Assembly (NCBI GenBank): GCA_902785575.1
Contig: CACZZF010000012.1
Span: 95,921-159,920 of the forward strand
DNA length: 64,000 nt
DNA from: an uncultured Bacteroidia bacterium
GTDB lineage: Bacteria > Bacteroidota > Bacteroidia > Bacteroidales > UBA932
Reading direction: 5' to 3'
Part shown: piece after piece, positions 48,938-57,629 of the stretch
Layout: each line of letters opens with the position of its first letter
Position numbering within the stretch: the first letter of the stretch is position 1
The notes under the pieces: model-generated
Seen by the model: the letters and a program-made list of their open reading frames with translations, nothing else
Databases searched by the model: none
Told to the model about the DNA's origin: nothing
Program-made: the position numbers and the translations under genes

Positions 48938-48945
48938 TATCTTTG
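48938..48945 (+). promoter_or_regulatory. tdk promoter -7 box
   Basis: TATCTTTG, full match to TAnnTTTG, 32 bp before the tdk ATG. No consensus -33 box. Confidence 0.6.
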
Positions 48946-48977
48946 TAATCAAGTGAAATCCTTACAAAGCTAACGAA

Positions 48978-49571
48978 ATGTTTTCAGAAAACATAAAAAA
49001 AGCCGGAGAGATCGAAGTCATCTGCGGCTCGATGTTCTCCGGGAAGACCGAGGAACTCATCCGCAGGATCCGCAGGGCAAAATTCGCCAACCTTAAGATC
49101 GAAATATTCAAACCCACTATCGACACAAGGTATTCAGAGGACGACGTCGTCTCCCACGACTTCCATAAGATTCCGTGTCATGCCGTCAAGGATCCAAAAG
49201 ATATGCTCAACGTCGCTGACGACGTCCAGGTGGTCGGCATAGACGAGGCACAGTTCTACGACATGTCGCTAGTGGATGTCGCCCAAGAACTGGCTGACAG
49301 AGGTAAAAGGGTGATCATCGCGGGACTTGACACCGATTATCTCGGGAAACCTTTCGGCCCCATGCCATATCTGATGGCAGTCGCCGAGGAAGTCCGGAAA
49401 GTCCATGCGATCTGCGTCCGTTGCGGCAACCTGGCGAACCATTCCCACAGGCTCTCCAACAGCATGGAACTGGTGGTTCTCGGCGAGAAAGACGCCTACG
49501 AACCCCTCTGCCGCGACTGCTACAATAAAGTGATGGCTGAAGAAGCCGCTCGGAAGAACGTCTCAGATTGA
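48978..49571 (+). CDS. tdk: Thymidine kinase
   Basis: 197 residues, type II thymidine kinase. P-loop GSMFSGKT at 17-24, catalytic region DEAQFYD near 95-101, zinc cysteines in CVRCGN and CRDC. Phosphorylates thymidine with ATP in the salvage pathway. Has its own promoter. Its TGA is followed by 4 nt and then a palindromic element that fills the whole gap to the convergent recombinase gene. Confidence 0.97.
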   Translation: MFSENIKKAGEIEVICGSMFSGKTEELIRRIRRAKFANLKIEIFKPTIDTRYSEDDVVSHDFHKIPCHAVKDPKDMLNVADDVQVVGIDEAQFYDMSLVDVAQELADRGKRVIIAGLDTDYLGKPFGPMPYLMAVAEEVRKVHAICVRCGNLANHSHRLSNSMELVVLGEKDAYEPLCRDCYNKVMAEEAARKNVSD

Positions 49572-49575
49572 TCGC

Positions 49576-49602
49576 TGTCATTCTGAGCGAAGCGAAGAAT
49601 CT
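49576..49602. repeat. Single dispersed element filling the tdk/xer gap
   Basis: TGTCATTCTGAGCGAAGC followed by GAAGAATCT, 27 bp. Stem ATTCT/AGAAT with 11-nt loop. Its last two bases are part of the TAG stop (minus strand) of the recombinase gene, just as at 2463-2465. May act as a transcript end in both directions. Confidence 0.85.
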
Positions 49603-50476
49603 ACCCTCTTGGATGATGCTCCAGAATCGACCTCTGCCAGGTCGAGCTATCGATATGCGTGTATATTTCAGTGGTCAGGATGCTTTCATGTCCAAGCATC
49701 TCCTGCACCACTCTCAAATCCGCCCCGTTCTCGATCAGGTGGGTGGCGAAACTGTGGCGGAAAGTGTGCGGGGATATCTCCTTCGCGACCCCTGCGGCCA
49801 TAGCCTGCCTCTTGACCATATTGAATAAAGTCACTCTGCTGATTGTCTTCCCGAAACGATTGAGGAACAAGATGTCATCGTATTGAGGAGCGGCGGGGTC
49901 AGGACGCGCGGCCAGATATTCTTTTATGGCTTCCACCGCCATCTCCCCCATCGGCACCAGACGCTCCTTATTGCCTTTGCCGACAATCCGCACAAACCCT
50001 TCATCCATAAATAGTTGCGATATCTTTAGGCCTGCCGCCTCCGAGACCCTCAACCCGCAACCATAAAGCACTTCCAATATAGCCCTGTCCCTTTTGCCGT
50101 TCCAAGTGGAAATATCGACAGAGCCGATGATGGCAGAGACCTCCTCCACGGACAAAACCTCAGGAAGGTACCGGCCGAGTTTCGGGGAATCAACAGCATC
50201 ACACGGGTTATCTTTCCGGTCACCCTCAAGGACAAGCCAGTCGAAAAAGGACCTCATAGAGCTGAGAAGTCTCGACTGGGATCTTTTGGAAAGCCGGTCA
50301 CTTGCGGCGAGGTATTCCAAGATATCCTTGCTGGAGACTTGCGCCGGCTCGATTCCGACCCGGTCAAAAAAAGCCTCGATGTCTGAGGTATAGGCTTCGA
50401 CAGTATTCGGGGACATTGCCCTTTCGATTCTCAGATAGTAAGAATAATCCGAGAGTATCTTATGTGTCAGATCCAT
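49601..50476 (-). CDS. XerC/XerD-type tyrosine recombinase
   Basis: 291 residues, the normal size for chromosome-dimer recombinases. N-terminal SAM-like domain (YLRIERAMSPNTVEAY), then catalytic domain with Arg in LYGCGLRVSEA, Lys in GKGNKERLVPM, His-x-x-Arg in SPHTFRHSFATHL, and the nucleophile Tyr in TTEIYTH. This is the XerD-like pattern; I cannot choose between xerC and xerD without a paralogue. Lies 2 nt after the DPP III gene on the same strand; housekeeping, no element ends around it. Confidence 0.93.
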   Translation of the reverse strand: MDLTHKILSDYSYYLRIERAMSPNTVEAYTSDIEAFFDRVGIEPAQVSSKDILEYLAASDRLSKRSQSRLLSSMRSFFDWLVLEGDRKDNPCDAVDSPKLGRYLPEVLSVEEVSAIIGSVDISTWNGKRDRAILEVLYGCGLRVSEAAGLKISQLFMDEGFVRIVGKGNKERLVPMGEMAVEAIKEYLAARPDPAAPQYDDILFLNRFGKTISRVTLFNMVKRQAMAAGVAKEISPHTFRHSFATHLIENGADLRVVQEMLGHESILTTEIYTHIDSSTWQRSILEHHPRG

Positions 50477-50478
50477 GG

Positions 50479-52392
50479 CTATAAGGTTCTGTATCTCTTT
50501 CCGTACTCAAGCTGCTGGGCGAGGTAATCCGTAACGGGAACAATCTCATAATCAACTACTTCCCCATGTTTAACCACAGGAACAATCTCAGGATTGACAA
50601 AGCCTCCGTAAGGCTTCAGCCCAAGAGCCTGATACCGCTCGCGGACTTCCCTGTGAAGCTCCGGGTCAATCTCCACCCCATAACCCTCAACAAGCGCCTT
50701 TCCTGCCTCATAGTCCCCTTCCGATTTTATCCTCTGCACCTCCGCCAGAAGGGTCGCGAAAAGTCCTCTGAGCTTCTGGAAGTCATTGACCACGAAATAT
50801 GTCTTGCCGTCCCTGACCTTCTTCTCGATCACATTGTCCGCTGATCCTTTCTCAAAGCACCATTGAGCGATCAGCTTCCGGTTACGCATGTGAGCCTCGG
50901 TGATCTTTTTCCCAATCTCAATCCTCGAGAACTGGGTGAACAAGCCATTTCTGATATAGCTGGAAAAAGCAGGCTTCCAGGCATCGTCATCCGGCATTAT
51001 GCCCAACTCGACAAGCTTAGGATCAGCTATATAATAAAGTCCGAAAAGATCCGCCCTGGCCTCCTCCAAAGTGCTCTGATACTCTCCGAGAGCATTAGGG
51101 GAAACTCCTGGGAGAAGTTGCCCGGAGCCATGGCCGAGGCATTCATGGAGGTCGGTATGGATCTCGTCGTCGTGGCTACCGTATTTCTTGTAGGCGTCAA
51201 TCTCAGCCTGGTCGAAAGCGAACTCTTCCAACGCGCTCCTAGGCGCCTCAAGTGCCGCCTTGTCATAGGCTTTCGTGATGTTGGATATGGTAACTGACTT
51301 TGAGCCGTATTCTTTCCTGATCCACTCGGCGTTAGGAAGATTGATCCCAATCGGGGTGGTGGGATAAGTCGCGCCGCCTAGCGCGACAGCGGTCACGACC
51401 TTCGCGGATACCCCTTTGACATGGGGTTTCCTGAACCTGGGATCCACGGGAGAATGGTCCTCGAACCACTGGGCGTTGGAGCTTAAAATCTCAGTCCTCA
51501 TCGATGCCTCATGATCCTTTATGTGGACATAGCCCTCCCAGGTTGCCTTCCGGCCTAGCGGATCGTCATAATCCTCTATAAAACCATTGATGAAATCCAC
51601 TGTGCCGCCGGTCTCCCCCACCCAGGCCACATTGAACTCGTCCCATAACTTGAGATCTCCTGTGCGGTAATATTCGACGAGCAACTTGATGGCTGCTTTT
51701 TGAGTCTCATTCTCAGCTAGTTCCGCAGCTTTTAAAAGCTCCTCGACAACCCTTTCTATAGCCGCTCCGTATAAGCCGCCGGAGCGCCATGTCTTCTCGA
51801 TGACCTTGCCGTTCTCCTTGACAATCTTTGTATTGAGTCCATGGGCCACAGGCCTGGAATCGTCAGGATCCTCAACCGACGCGTAATAATCCTCGACCTC
51901 CGACCTGGAGACTCCCTCGTAAAAATTGACGGAGGAGAGCGCCACAATATCACCTTCAGTCGAGTCTGACCTACGTCGTGGGCATATGTCCGGGGAATAT
52001 ATAACCTCAAGCGACTCATCCGCGACATTTCCATCACACGAAGCTTCCATTAAAGAACGGAAGTATTCCTTCGGACAATCCGGGAAAAACTTGTCCTCAG
52101 CGTAATGATGATGAAAACCGCTCGAGAAGAAAAGGCGTTTGGCGTAAACAAGGAAAGCGGCGAATTCACGGCACTCCCTGTCACCTTCGTACTTTTCCAA
52201 TATATCCTCCACAACGTGCCTGATCTTGAGATTCCATTTGCAATACTGATCCCAAGTAATGTCCCTGCCGAGTTTCGCGGCCTCAGCCAGATGGTAGGCA
52301 TATGCCTTCTGACGCGAAGTCAAACCATCCCATCCGGGAACCTCGAAACGCATTATCTTTATGTCAGCGAACTCGTCAACCAATGTTACCAT
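50479..52392 (-). CDS. Dipeptidyl peptidase III (M49)
   Basis: 637 residues. Zinc motif HECLGH at 416-421 with the second Glu in LEEARADLF about 25 residues later, both diagnostic of M49. N-terminal FEVPGWDGLTSRQKAYAYHLAEAA is also family-typical. It releases dipeptides from peptide N termini. No signal peptide is seen at the chosen start, so it is probably cytoplasmic. Some Bacteroides relatives are longer and have an export signal or extra C-terminal domain. Divergent from the C11 gene, co-oriented with the recombinase. Confidence 0.94.
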   Translation of the reverse strand: MVTLVDEFADIKIMRFEVPGWDGLTSRQKAYAYHLAEAAKLGRDITWDQYCKWNLKIRHVVEDILEKYEGDRECREFAAFLVYAKRLFFSSGFHHHYAEDKFFPDCPKEYFRSLMEASCDGNVADESLEVIYSPDICPRRRSDSTEGDIVALSSVNFYEGVSRSEVEDYYASVEDPDDSRPVAHGLNTKIVKENGKVIEKTWRSGGLYGAAIERVVEELLKAAELAENETQKAAIKLLVEYYRTGDLKLWDEFNVAWVGETGGTVDFINGFIEDYDDPLGRKATWEGYVHIKDHEASMRTEILSSNAQWFEDHSPVDPRFRKPHVKGVSAKVVTAVALGGATYPTTPIGINLPNAEWIRKEYGSKSVTISNITKAYDKAALEAPRSALEEFAFDQAEIDAYKKYGSHDDEIHTDLHECLGHGSGQLLPGVSPNALGEYQSTLEEARADLFGLYYIADPKLVELGIMPDDDAWKPAFSSYIRNGLFTQFSRIEIGKKITEAHMRNRKLIAQWCFEKGSADNVIEKKVRDGKTYFVVNDFQKLRGLFATLLAEVQRIKSEGDYEAGKALVEGYGVEIDPELHREVRERYQALGLKPYGGFVNPEIVPVVKHGEVVDYEIVPVTDYLAQQLEYGKRYRTL

Positions 52393-52426
52393 GATGTAAA
52401 GATACGCGATATTCAGGATTTTTTTA

Positions 52427-52434
52427 TATTTTTG
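52427..52434 (+). promoter_or_regulatory. C11 peptidase promoter -7 box
   Basis: TATTTTTG matches TAnnTTTG. A transcript start near 52441 rules out use of the upstream in-frame TTG at 52441 and supports the ATG at 52474. Confidence 0.5.
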
Positions 52435-52473
52435 TGATTCTTGCCTCAGTTTGTGGCAATAAAGACTTTGACT

Positions 52474-53826
52474 ATGTGCGAAACAAGATTATTATACATC
52501 ATAGCCCGCTCCGTGATGATCTTGGTGGCCTCTCTCGCATTCACTTTCTGCGAGAAAGACCCTGACCTCAAGATCGATCCGGCTGACGAAGGCATAAACT
52601 ATAACCCCCGGGGTGGCCGTGAGCCCATTGAGGAGACCCGGCGGGTACTCCTGTTCTACGAGTGCGGTTTCAATTCCCTTAACTATGACCTTTCCAGGAA
52701 TATGGAAGAAGAGCTTCCCGCAGGTCTTATCCCGGGAGGAGGAAGACATGAGAATGTGCTTCTAGTGTTCTCCAAATTAGCGCTCAATTCCAACTACAAG
52801 GATGTCCCCTCCTATTTGAGAAGGCTTTATAAGGACTCTGAGGGAAACGTCGTCTCTGACACGCTCAAGACATATCCCGCCTCGACCGTCGCGACTTCCA
52901 GCGCCACTATGCGGGAAGTCCTATCACTGGTAAAATCATTGTTCCCAGCTAAAGGTTACTCCTTGGAGTACTCCTCCCACGGTTCCGGATGGCTTCCTCC
53001 CGGTTACTACAACAGTCCCTCAAACTTCGAGAGCAGCCACAGGTCCGATGGGCGGAAAATGTCCAAAAGATCAATAGCTTACGAGATTCCCACAGACATC
53101 ATGGAGCGTGATGACCCTTATGCCGGGATGGTGCGTAGCATTGGCCAGGACAAGATGTCGTCCGGGGACGTCGAGATGACTGTCGCGGAGTTTGTTGACG
53201 GCATCCCCTTCCATCTGGACTTCCTGTTGTTCGACATGTGTTTCAGCGGCGGAATCGAGGTCGCGTACGCCTTGAAAGACAAAGCTGATTTCCTGGGCAT
53301 ATCACCTGCTGAAGTCCTCGCGGCCGGCATGTATGATTATACCAAAATCGCGGACTTTCTTATGAAAGGTCCCACACCGGATCTACAAGGGCTTTTCAAG
53401 GACTCTTTCGATAGGTACAACAAGCAGTCCGGAGACTATCGCTCCTCTACTGTGACTCTCCTCAGGACTGATGGTCTTGACAATCTGGCCGAGGTTTGCA
53501 AGGATCTTATCTCAACATATTCAGATAGCCTCGCGCACGCTCCAGCCAGACAGATCCAGGGGTATTTCAGGCAGAACAGGCACTATTTCTATGACCTGGA
53601 AGACATATTCGCGAAAAGCGGAGTCTCTGAAGCGGATATGGCAAGATTGTCTCATGCGATAAGCGATTGTATAGTGTACAGAGCAGCTACCCCTTCATTT
53701 ATCAGCAGTTTCGACATCAAGACTTATTCAGGCCTGAGCATGTACCTTCCAGTCGCCGGCACATCGCTTCTGGATTCATATTACTTAAATGAGCCTTGGA
53801 ACAAGGCTGTAGGACTAGTAAAATAA
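52474..53826 (+). CDS. Clostripain-related (C11) cysteine peptidase
   Basis: 450 residues from ATG 52474. N-terminal hydrophobic export signal (VMILVASLAFTF) followed by Cys near residue 26, possibly a lipoprotein although the lipobox is imperfect. Catalytic dyad: His 169 in SSHGSGW and Cys 256 in DMCFSGG, with strands in the caspase-like order. C11 enzymes cut after Arg or Lys and often mature other surface proteins. Fimbrillin proteins in the window have TRAE-type sites, but pili are usually processed by gingipain-like enzymes, so a link is only a possibility. Confidence 0.88.
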   Translation: MCETRLLYIIARSVMILVASLAFTFCEKDPDLKIDPADEGINYNPRGGREPIEETRRVLLFYECGFNSLNYDLSRNMEEELPAGLIPGGGRHENVLLVFSKLALNSNYKDVPSYLRRLYKDSEGNVVSDTLKTYPASTVATSSATMREVLSLVKSLFPAKGYSLEYSSHGSGWLPPGYYNSPSNFESSHRSDGRKMSKRSIAYEIPTDIMERDDPYAGMVRSIGQDKMSSGDVEMTVAEFVDGIPFHLDFLLFDMCFSGGIEVAYALKDKADFLGISPAEVLAAGMYDYTKIADFLMKGPTPDLQGLFKDSFDRYNKQSGDYRSSTVTLLRTDGLDNLAEVCKDLISTYSDSLAHAPARQIQGYFRQNRHYFYDLEDIFAKSGVSEADMARLSHAISDCIVYRAATPSFISSFDIKTYSGLSMYLPVAGTSLLDSYYLNEPWNKAVGLVK

Positions 53827-53849
53827 TTGCGCGATAAATAATTAATTCC

Positions 53850-53857
53850 TATCTTTG
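53850..53857 (+). promoter_or_regulatory. rplY promoter -7 box
   Basis: TATCTTTG, full match to TAnnTTTG. Transcript starts near 53864, giving an approximately 80-nt leader with two hairpins. Confidence 0.6.
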
Positions 53858-53866
53858 CCGCCGCTT

Positions 53867-53915
53867 AAAAACGCGCTGGCGTTTTTGGTGCAATGGGGCC
53901 CCGGCCCGCCCGGGG
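53867..53915 (+). promoter_or_regulatory. Structured rplY leader (two GC-rich hairpins)
   Basis: AAAAACGC (53867-53874), loop GCTG, GCGTTTTT (53879-53886) looks like a small terminator at the very 5' end. CCCCGG (53899-53904) pairs with CCGGGG (53910-53915). GGGG at 53895-53898 offers an alternative partner. Could be a ribosomal-protein leader for autoregulation or an attenuator. Confidence 0.5.
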
Positions 53916-53943
53916 TTGAGTAACACATTTTAAACAAAGTACA

Positions 53944-54546
53944 ATGAAACATTTCGAAATCAACGGCAAAGTCCGTGAGGTCGGCAACAAAGCCGTCATC
54001 AAAGCGATCCGCAAGCAGGGTCTTGTCCCTTGCAACCTTTATGGTCAGGGAATGGAGAATGTCCTCTTCACTGTCAACGACAAGGACCTCCAGGGTATCA
54101 CCAACACCCCCGCTTCCTTTATCATCGACATCAAGCTCGACAACGGTAAGGCCTATGAGGCTGTCGTCCATGAGCTTCAGTTCCATCCTGTCAAGGACAA
54201 CTGCCTCCATGTCGATTTCCTCGCCGTCTCTGAGGACAAGCCTATCGCCATCAAGGTTCCTATCACTGTCAGCGGCCACCCTGTGGGAGTCCAGAAGGGA
54301 GGAAAATTCGTCCTCGTCTCCAGGTTCGTCAAGATCAGCGCCCTGATGAAGGATCTTCCTGACAATATCAACATCGACGTGACCCCTCTCGACATCGAGA
54401 AGCGTATTGTCGCCGGTGACATCAAGCTCGAGGGTGTCAGCGTGGTCTCCCCTAAGGACACCATCATCTGCACCGTCAAGGCTACCCGCAACATGTCCGC
54501 TCAGGTATCTGGTGATGCTGAAGGTGCTGAGGGCGCTGCTGAGTAA
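53944..54546 (+). CDS. rplY: 50S ribosomal protein L25 (TL5/CTC form)
   Basis: 200 residues, the long two-domain form: N-terminal 5S rRNA-binding domain (MKHFEINGKVREVGNKAVIKAIRKQGLVPCNLYG) and C-terminal TL5 domain (HVDFLAVSEDKPIAIKVPITVSGHPVGVQKGGK). Binds 5S rRNA in the large subunit. Acidic Ala/Gly/Glu tail. Codon use is strongly biased, as expected for a highly expressed gene. Preceded by a structured leader; pth follows 25 nt later, a common pairing. Confidence 0.96.
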   Translation: MKHFEINGKVREVGNKAVIKAIRKQGLVPCNLYGQGMENVLFTVNDKDLQGITNTPASFIIDIKLDNGKAYEAVVHELQFHPVKDNCLHVDFLAVSEDKPIAIKVPITVSGHPVGVQKGGKFVLVSRFVKISALMKDLPDNINIDVTPLDIEKRIVAGDIKLEGVSVVSPKDTIICTVKATRNMSAQVSGDAEGAEGAAE

Positions 54547-54571
54547 AAAGCGGCCTGAAGTTGATCCTGGT

Positions 54572-55138
54572 ATGAACTACCTTGTCGCCGGTCTCGGAAA
54601 CATAGGCGCGGAGTACGCTTCAACCAGACATAACATTGGTTTTATGGTATTGGATGCCTGGTCCGAGGCATCCAATGCTTCTTTTTCTACCCAGCGTTAC
54701 GGTGATGTCGCCGAAGTGTCTTTCAAGGGCAGGAAATTCTATCTTCTCAAACCATCCACCTATATGAACCTCAGCGGTAACGCTGTCAGGTACTGGATGG
54801 AAAAGCTGAAGCTTCCTATGGAGAACCTGGTGGTTGTCTGCGACGACATCAACTTGCCTTTCGGCACGGTCCGCATGAGGAAAAATGGAAGCAATGGTGG
54901 GCATAACGGATTGAGGGATATCGAGTTCCGCCTAGACAGCACGCAGTGGACAAGGATTAGGATCGGCGTAGGAAATGACTTCGCCCAAGGCAGTCAGGTC
55001 GACTATGTCCTAGGGTCCTTCACCGATGAGCAGAAAACCGCTATACCTGAGATTTGCGACAAGGTGATTGAGGGAATTAAGAATTATTCCACAATCGGTC
55101 CGGACAGGGCCATGAACTTCCTCAATACCCGGAAATAG
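54572..55138 (+). CDS. pth: Peptidyl-tRNA hydrolase
   Basis: 188 residues from ATG 54572 (the open frame extends upstream into rplY but those codons are a shadow). MNYLVAGLGNIGAEYASTRHNIGF with catalytic His 20, LLKPSTYMNLSGNAV, VVCDDINLPFGTVRMRKNGSNGGHNGL with Asp near 92 are all diagnostic. Recycles peptidyl-tRNA from stalled ribosomes. Likely in one transcript with rplY. Confidence 0.97.
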   Translation: MNYLVAGLGNIGAEYASTRHNIGFMVLDAWSEASNASFSTQRYGDVAEVSFKGRKFYLLKPSTYMNLSGNAVRYWMEKLKLPMENLVVVCDDINLPFGTVRMRKNGSNGGHNGLRDIEFRLDSTQWTRIRIGVGNDFAQGSQVDYVLGSFTDEQKTAIPEICDKVIEGIKNYSTIGPDRAMNFLNTRK

Positions 55139-55263
55139 CCATATTTTGGCGATTTTTATTTGTTTATTCCGTTTTTTTACATATATTGCAAGGCGCATGA
55201 AGTAAGGATGGAATACAACACAAAGCGTTATATATCAACTATTCACTAAATAATTTTAAAGAA

Positions 55264-55440
55264 ATGAAGAATCTTGTCGCACAAATCAAAGCAGAGATCG
55301 AGGCTTTCGTTGTGAACGCCGACGCTCAGGTTGAGAAGGGAAACAAGGCCGCTGGCGCCCGCGCCCGCAAGGCTGCCCTTGACCTCATGAAGGACCTCAA
55401 GGAGTTCAGGAAAGTTTCCGTCACTGAAGCCAAGAAGTAA
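55264..55440 (+). CDS. Histone H1-like (Hc1-type) small protein
   Basis: 58 residues, too short for many gene callers. MKNLVAQIKAEIEAFVVNAD at the start, then VEKGNKAAGARARKAALDLM and a Lys-rich end (KEFRKVSVTEAKK). Matches the small H1-like proteins of Bacteroidota, which bind DNA and affect nucleoid structure. Biased codon use indicates strong expression. Followed at once by an intrinsic terminator (55461-55488). A 120-bp gap upstream probably holds its promoter; the best -7 candidate there (TATATTG near 55182) is imperfect. Confidence 0.85.
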   Translation: MKNLVAQIKAEIEAFVVNADAQVEKGNKAAGARARKAALDLMKDLKEFRKVSVTEAKK

Positions 55441-55460
55441 TTCTGCAACAAACAATTGCG

Positions 55461-55490
55461 AGCGGCCACCATCCAGGCGGCCGCTTTTCT
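55461..55490 (+). terminator. Intrinsic terminator after the histone-like gene
   Basis: AGCGGCC (55461-55467), 11-nt loop, GGCCGCT (55479-55485), then T-rich TTTTCTTT. It ends 3 nt before the start codon of the M6 peptidase gene. Confidence 0.82.
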
Positions 55491-55493
55491 TTG

Positions 55494-57629
55494 ATGAGGC
55501 GTTACTTATATTCAATACTTTTCATTTGCATCCTTTGCGTAAGTTCCTGGGCATCAGCGCCAAGGAAGGGGACTTTCCTGATGTTCCAACCCGACGGCTC
55601 GTCTTTTATGGCGAGACTGAAAGGTGATGAGTTCTGCAAGGTCCTTACCACGGAGGATGGCTGCGCGGTGATCAAATGCGACGACGGGTTCTACCGTTTG
55701 GCGACTTTCAAGGCTGACGGTGGCAGGGTGAGTAGCGGCTTCAAGCCAGGAGATAAAACTCCAGACTCGATTCTCGGAGATAGCCGTAGAATTCCATGGA
55801 ACAAGCTCAGGGACAGGACCTCCGTGATACGCAGGGAGCGTAAGGAGTCAATCCGTTTCAAACCGGCGACAAGGGCGGAGTCTCCTGTGAAAAAGCATTG
55901 CGTTGTAATTCTGGCCCAGTTCCAGGACATCAGTTTCATCGGTGGTGAATCCCGACGGCAAGACATAGTCGACCTTATCACCAAACCAGGCTCAAAAAGC
56001 GTCCTGGACTATTTCAACGACCAGTTCAACGGTAGTTACGAATTCAATTTCACCATTGGCCCGATAGTCACTTTGCCGAAGAATCACGACTATTACGGGA
56101 AAAATGAGGATGACAAGGCCGGGCAAGATATAAACCCGAGGGAGCTTGTAAGGGACGCCTGCTTACTGTCTGATCCCTTTGTGGATTTCTCTCAGTTCGA
56201 CGATGATGGCGACGGCATTGTGGACAACGTTTTCGTGATTGTCGCCGGCAAGAGCGAGGCGGAAGGTGCTGACTCTGACTGCATGTGGCCTCACCAATGG
56301 ACCGTTCCCAACCTTTCTCTCGACGGGAAAAGGGTCTATTCATATGCGCTATCGACAGAGCTGACCGTTCAAAGCCAGAACAGCCACGGGCAGCTTGTGT
56401 GGGGTCTTTGCTCGATAGGCACGTTCTGCCACGAGTACAGCCACACTCTAGGACTCGAGGACTATTATGACACGGATGAGGAAGGAAGCGGAGGGTTCTC
56501 AAATGGTTTATGGGCATCTACAGCGCTAATGGATAGCGGCAATTTCAACGACAACGGAAAGACTCCTCCAGCTTACAACGCCGTTGACAGGGAGATCCTG
56601 GGAATAGGCAAGCCGGAAAAGATGGCGCTCGGGAAATATACCCTGGAACCGATCACCGAGAACGGCCGCTACCTTATCCTTGAGAACCCCAAGGAGAAAG
56701 ATGATTTCTTTCTGTTTGAATGCAGGGCACAGAAAGGCTGGGACACATATATCGGAGGGAGCGGTCTGGCGATTTACCATGTGGACATGAGCAAGCACAT
56801 GGCCGGATGGTCCGACGACGCGGAAAGAGAGGTGACGGCTTTATATCGCTGGGAATCGAATGAAGTCAACTGCAACCCGGATTTCGAGTGCGCTGACATG
56901 ATTGAGACATCTTCCGACGCCATTGAGGTCAGGCAGGCCTTCTTCCCGTTCAGGACCATCAATTCATTCTCGGCGTTTTCATCCCCCGCTTTCAAGTTCA
57001 ACGACGGCACTGAGCCTCCTTTCGCCATATCCAACATCACCAGGTCGGGGGACAAAGTCACTTTCGTCGTGTACAACAGCGCTGATATAGTGCCAAAGGC
57101 GATAGATCTCAAGGCCGAAGTGTACCAGGATGCCGCCATCATGACCTGGGAGTCTGACGTGGCAGGGTTTGACGGAGAAGCCACCGTCACCTGGGGCAAG
57201 ACTTCCGGGAGCATGAAGACTGAGACCGTCATGCCTTACGAGAAAGGCAAGTTTGCCCTCACATTGGAAGGGCTCTCCCCCACTACGGCTTACACAGTCA
57301 ATGTGACATTCACCAGGGGCGGTGTGACTGGAGAGACAGTCACAGGAGACTTCCTGACTAAGGCGGAACAATCCGGTGGCAAGCCATACATCTATCTTGA
57401 CTATTTGTCCGGTTACAGGACCGGTGGACGGTTCCCCGCAGGTGTCGGTCTCCCGCTCAGGGTATTCAATGCTATCGGCAGGAGAATCAGCTGGAGCTAC
57501 GATGGAGCGTCTGTCCACACTGACGGCAGCGGGTACTTCCACCCGGTCAAATCCGGGACTCTAAAGGCTGTGGTCTATAATTCCGACGGTTCGACCGATA
57601 TACTGGCTAAAGAAATAACTATCCAATGA
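55494..57629 (+). CDS. M6-family metalloprotease with fibronectin III-like domain
   Basis: 711 residues from ATG 55494 (TTG 55491 possible). Signal peptide MRRYLYSILFICILCVSSWA. Peptidase domain with zinc motif HEYSH at 313-317 followed by TLGLEDYYD, and HCVVILAQFQDISF, YFNDQFNGSYEF typical of M6/immune inhibitor A-like peptidases. Acidic calcium-binding-like DDDGDGIVDNVF near 226. Fn3-like domain about 535-630 and a short beta C-terminal module (possibly a T9SS-like or degraded sorting region). Exported. Start codon lies directly behind a terminator; no promoter of its own seen. Confidence 0.88.
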   Translation: MRRYLYSILFICILCVSSWASAPRKGTFLMFQPDGSSFMARLKGDEFCKVLTTEDGCAVIKCDDGFYRLATFKADGGRVSSGFKPGDKTPDSILGDSRRIPWNKLRDRTSVIRRERKESIRFKPATRAESPVKKHCVVILAQFQDISFIGGESRRQDIVDLITKPGSKSVLDYFNDQFNGSYEFNFTIGPIVTLPKNHDYYGKNEDDKAGQDINPRELVRDACLLSDPFVDFSQFDDDGDGIVDNVFVIVAGKSEAEGADSDCMWPHQWTVPNLSLDGKRVYSYALSTELTVQSQNSHGQLVWGLCSIGTFCHEYSHTLGLEDYYDTDEEGSGGFSNGLWASTALMDSGNFNDNGKTPPAYNAVDREILGIGKPEKMALGKYTLEPITENGRYLILENPKEKDDFFLFECRAQKGWDTYIGGSGLAIYHVDMSKHMAGWSDDAEREVTALYRWESNEVNCNPDFECADMIETSSDAIEVRQAFFPFRTINSFSAFSSPAFKFNDGTEPPFAISNITRSGDKVTFVVYNSADIVPKAIDLKAEVYQDAAIMTWESDVAGFDGEATVTWGKTSGSMKTETVMPYEKGKFALTLEGLSPTTAYTVNVTFTRGGVTGETVTGDFLTKAEQSGGKPYIYLDYLSGYRTGGRFPAGVGLPLRVFNAIGRRISWSYDGASVHTDGSGYFHPVKSGTLKAVVYNSDGSTDILAKEITIQ

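Noticed and set aside
49601..50476. Tyrosine recombinase as an integrase of a mobile island
   Set aside because: Size and motifs are those of housekeeping XerC/D. No attachment-site repeats, tRNA or phage genes are near.
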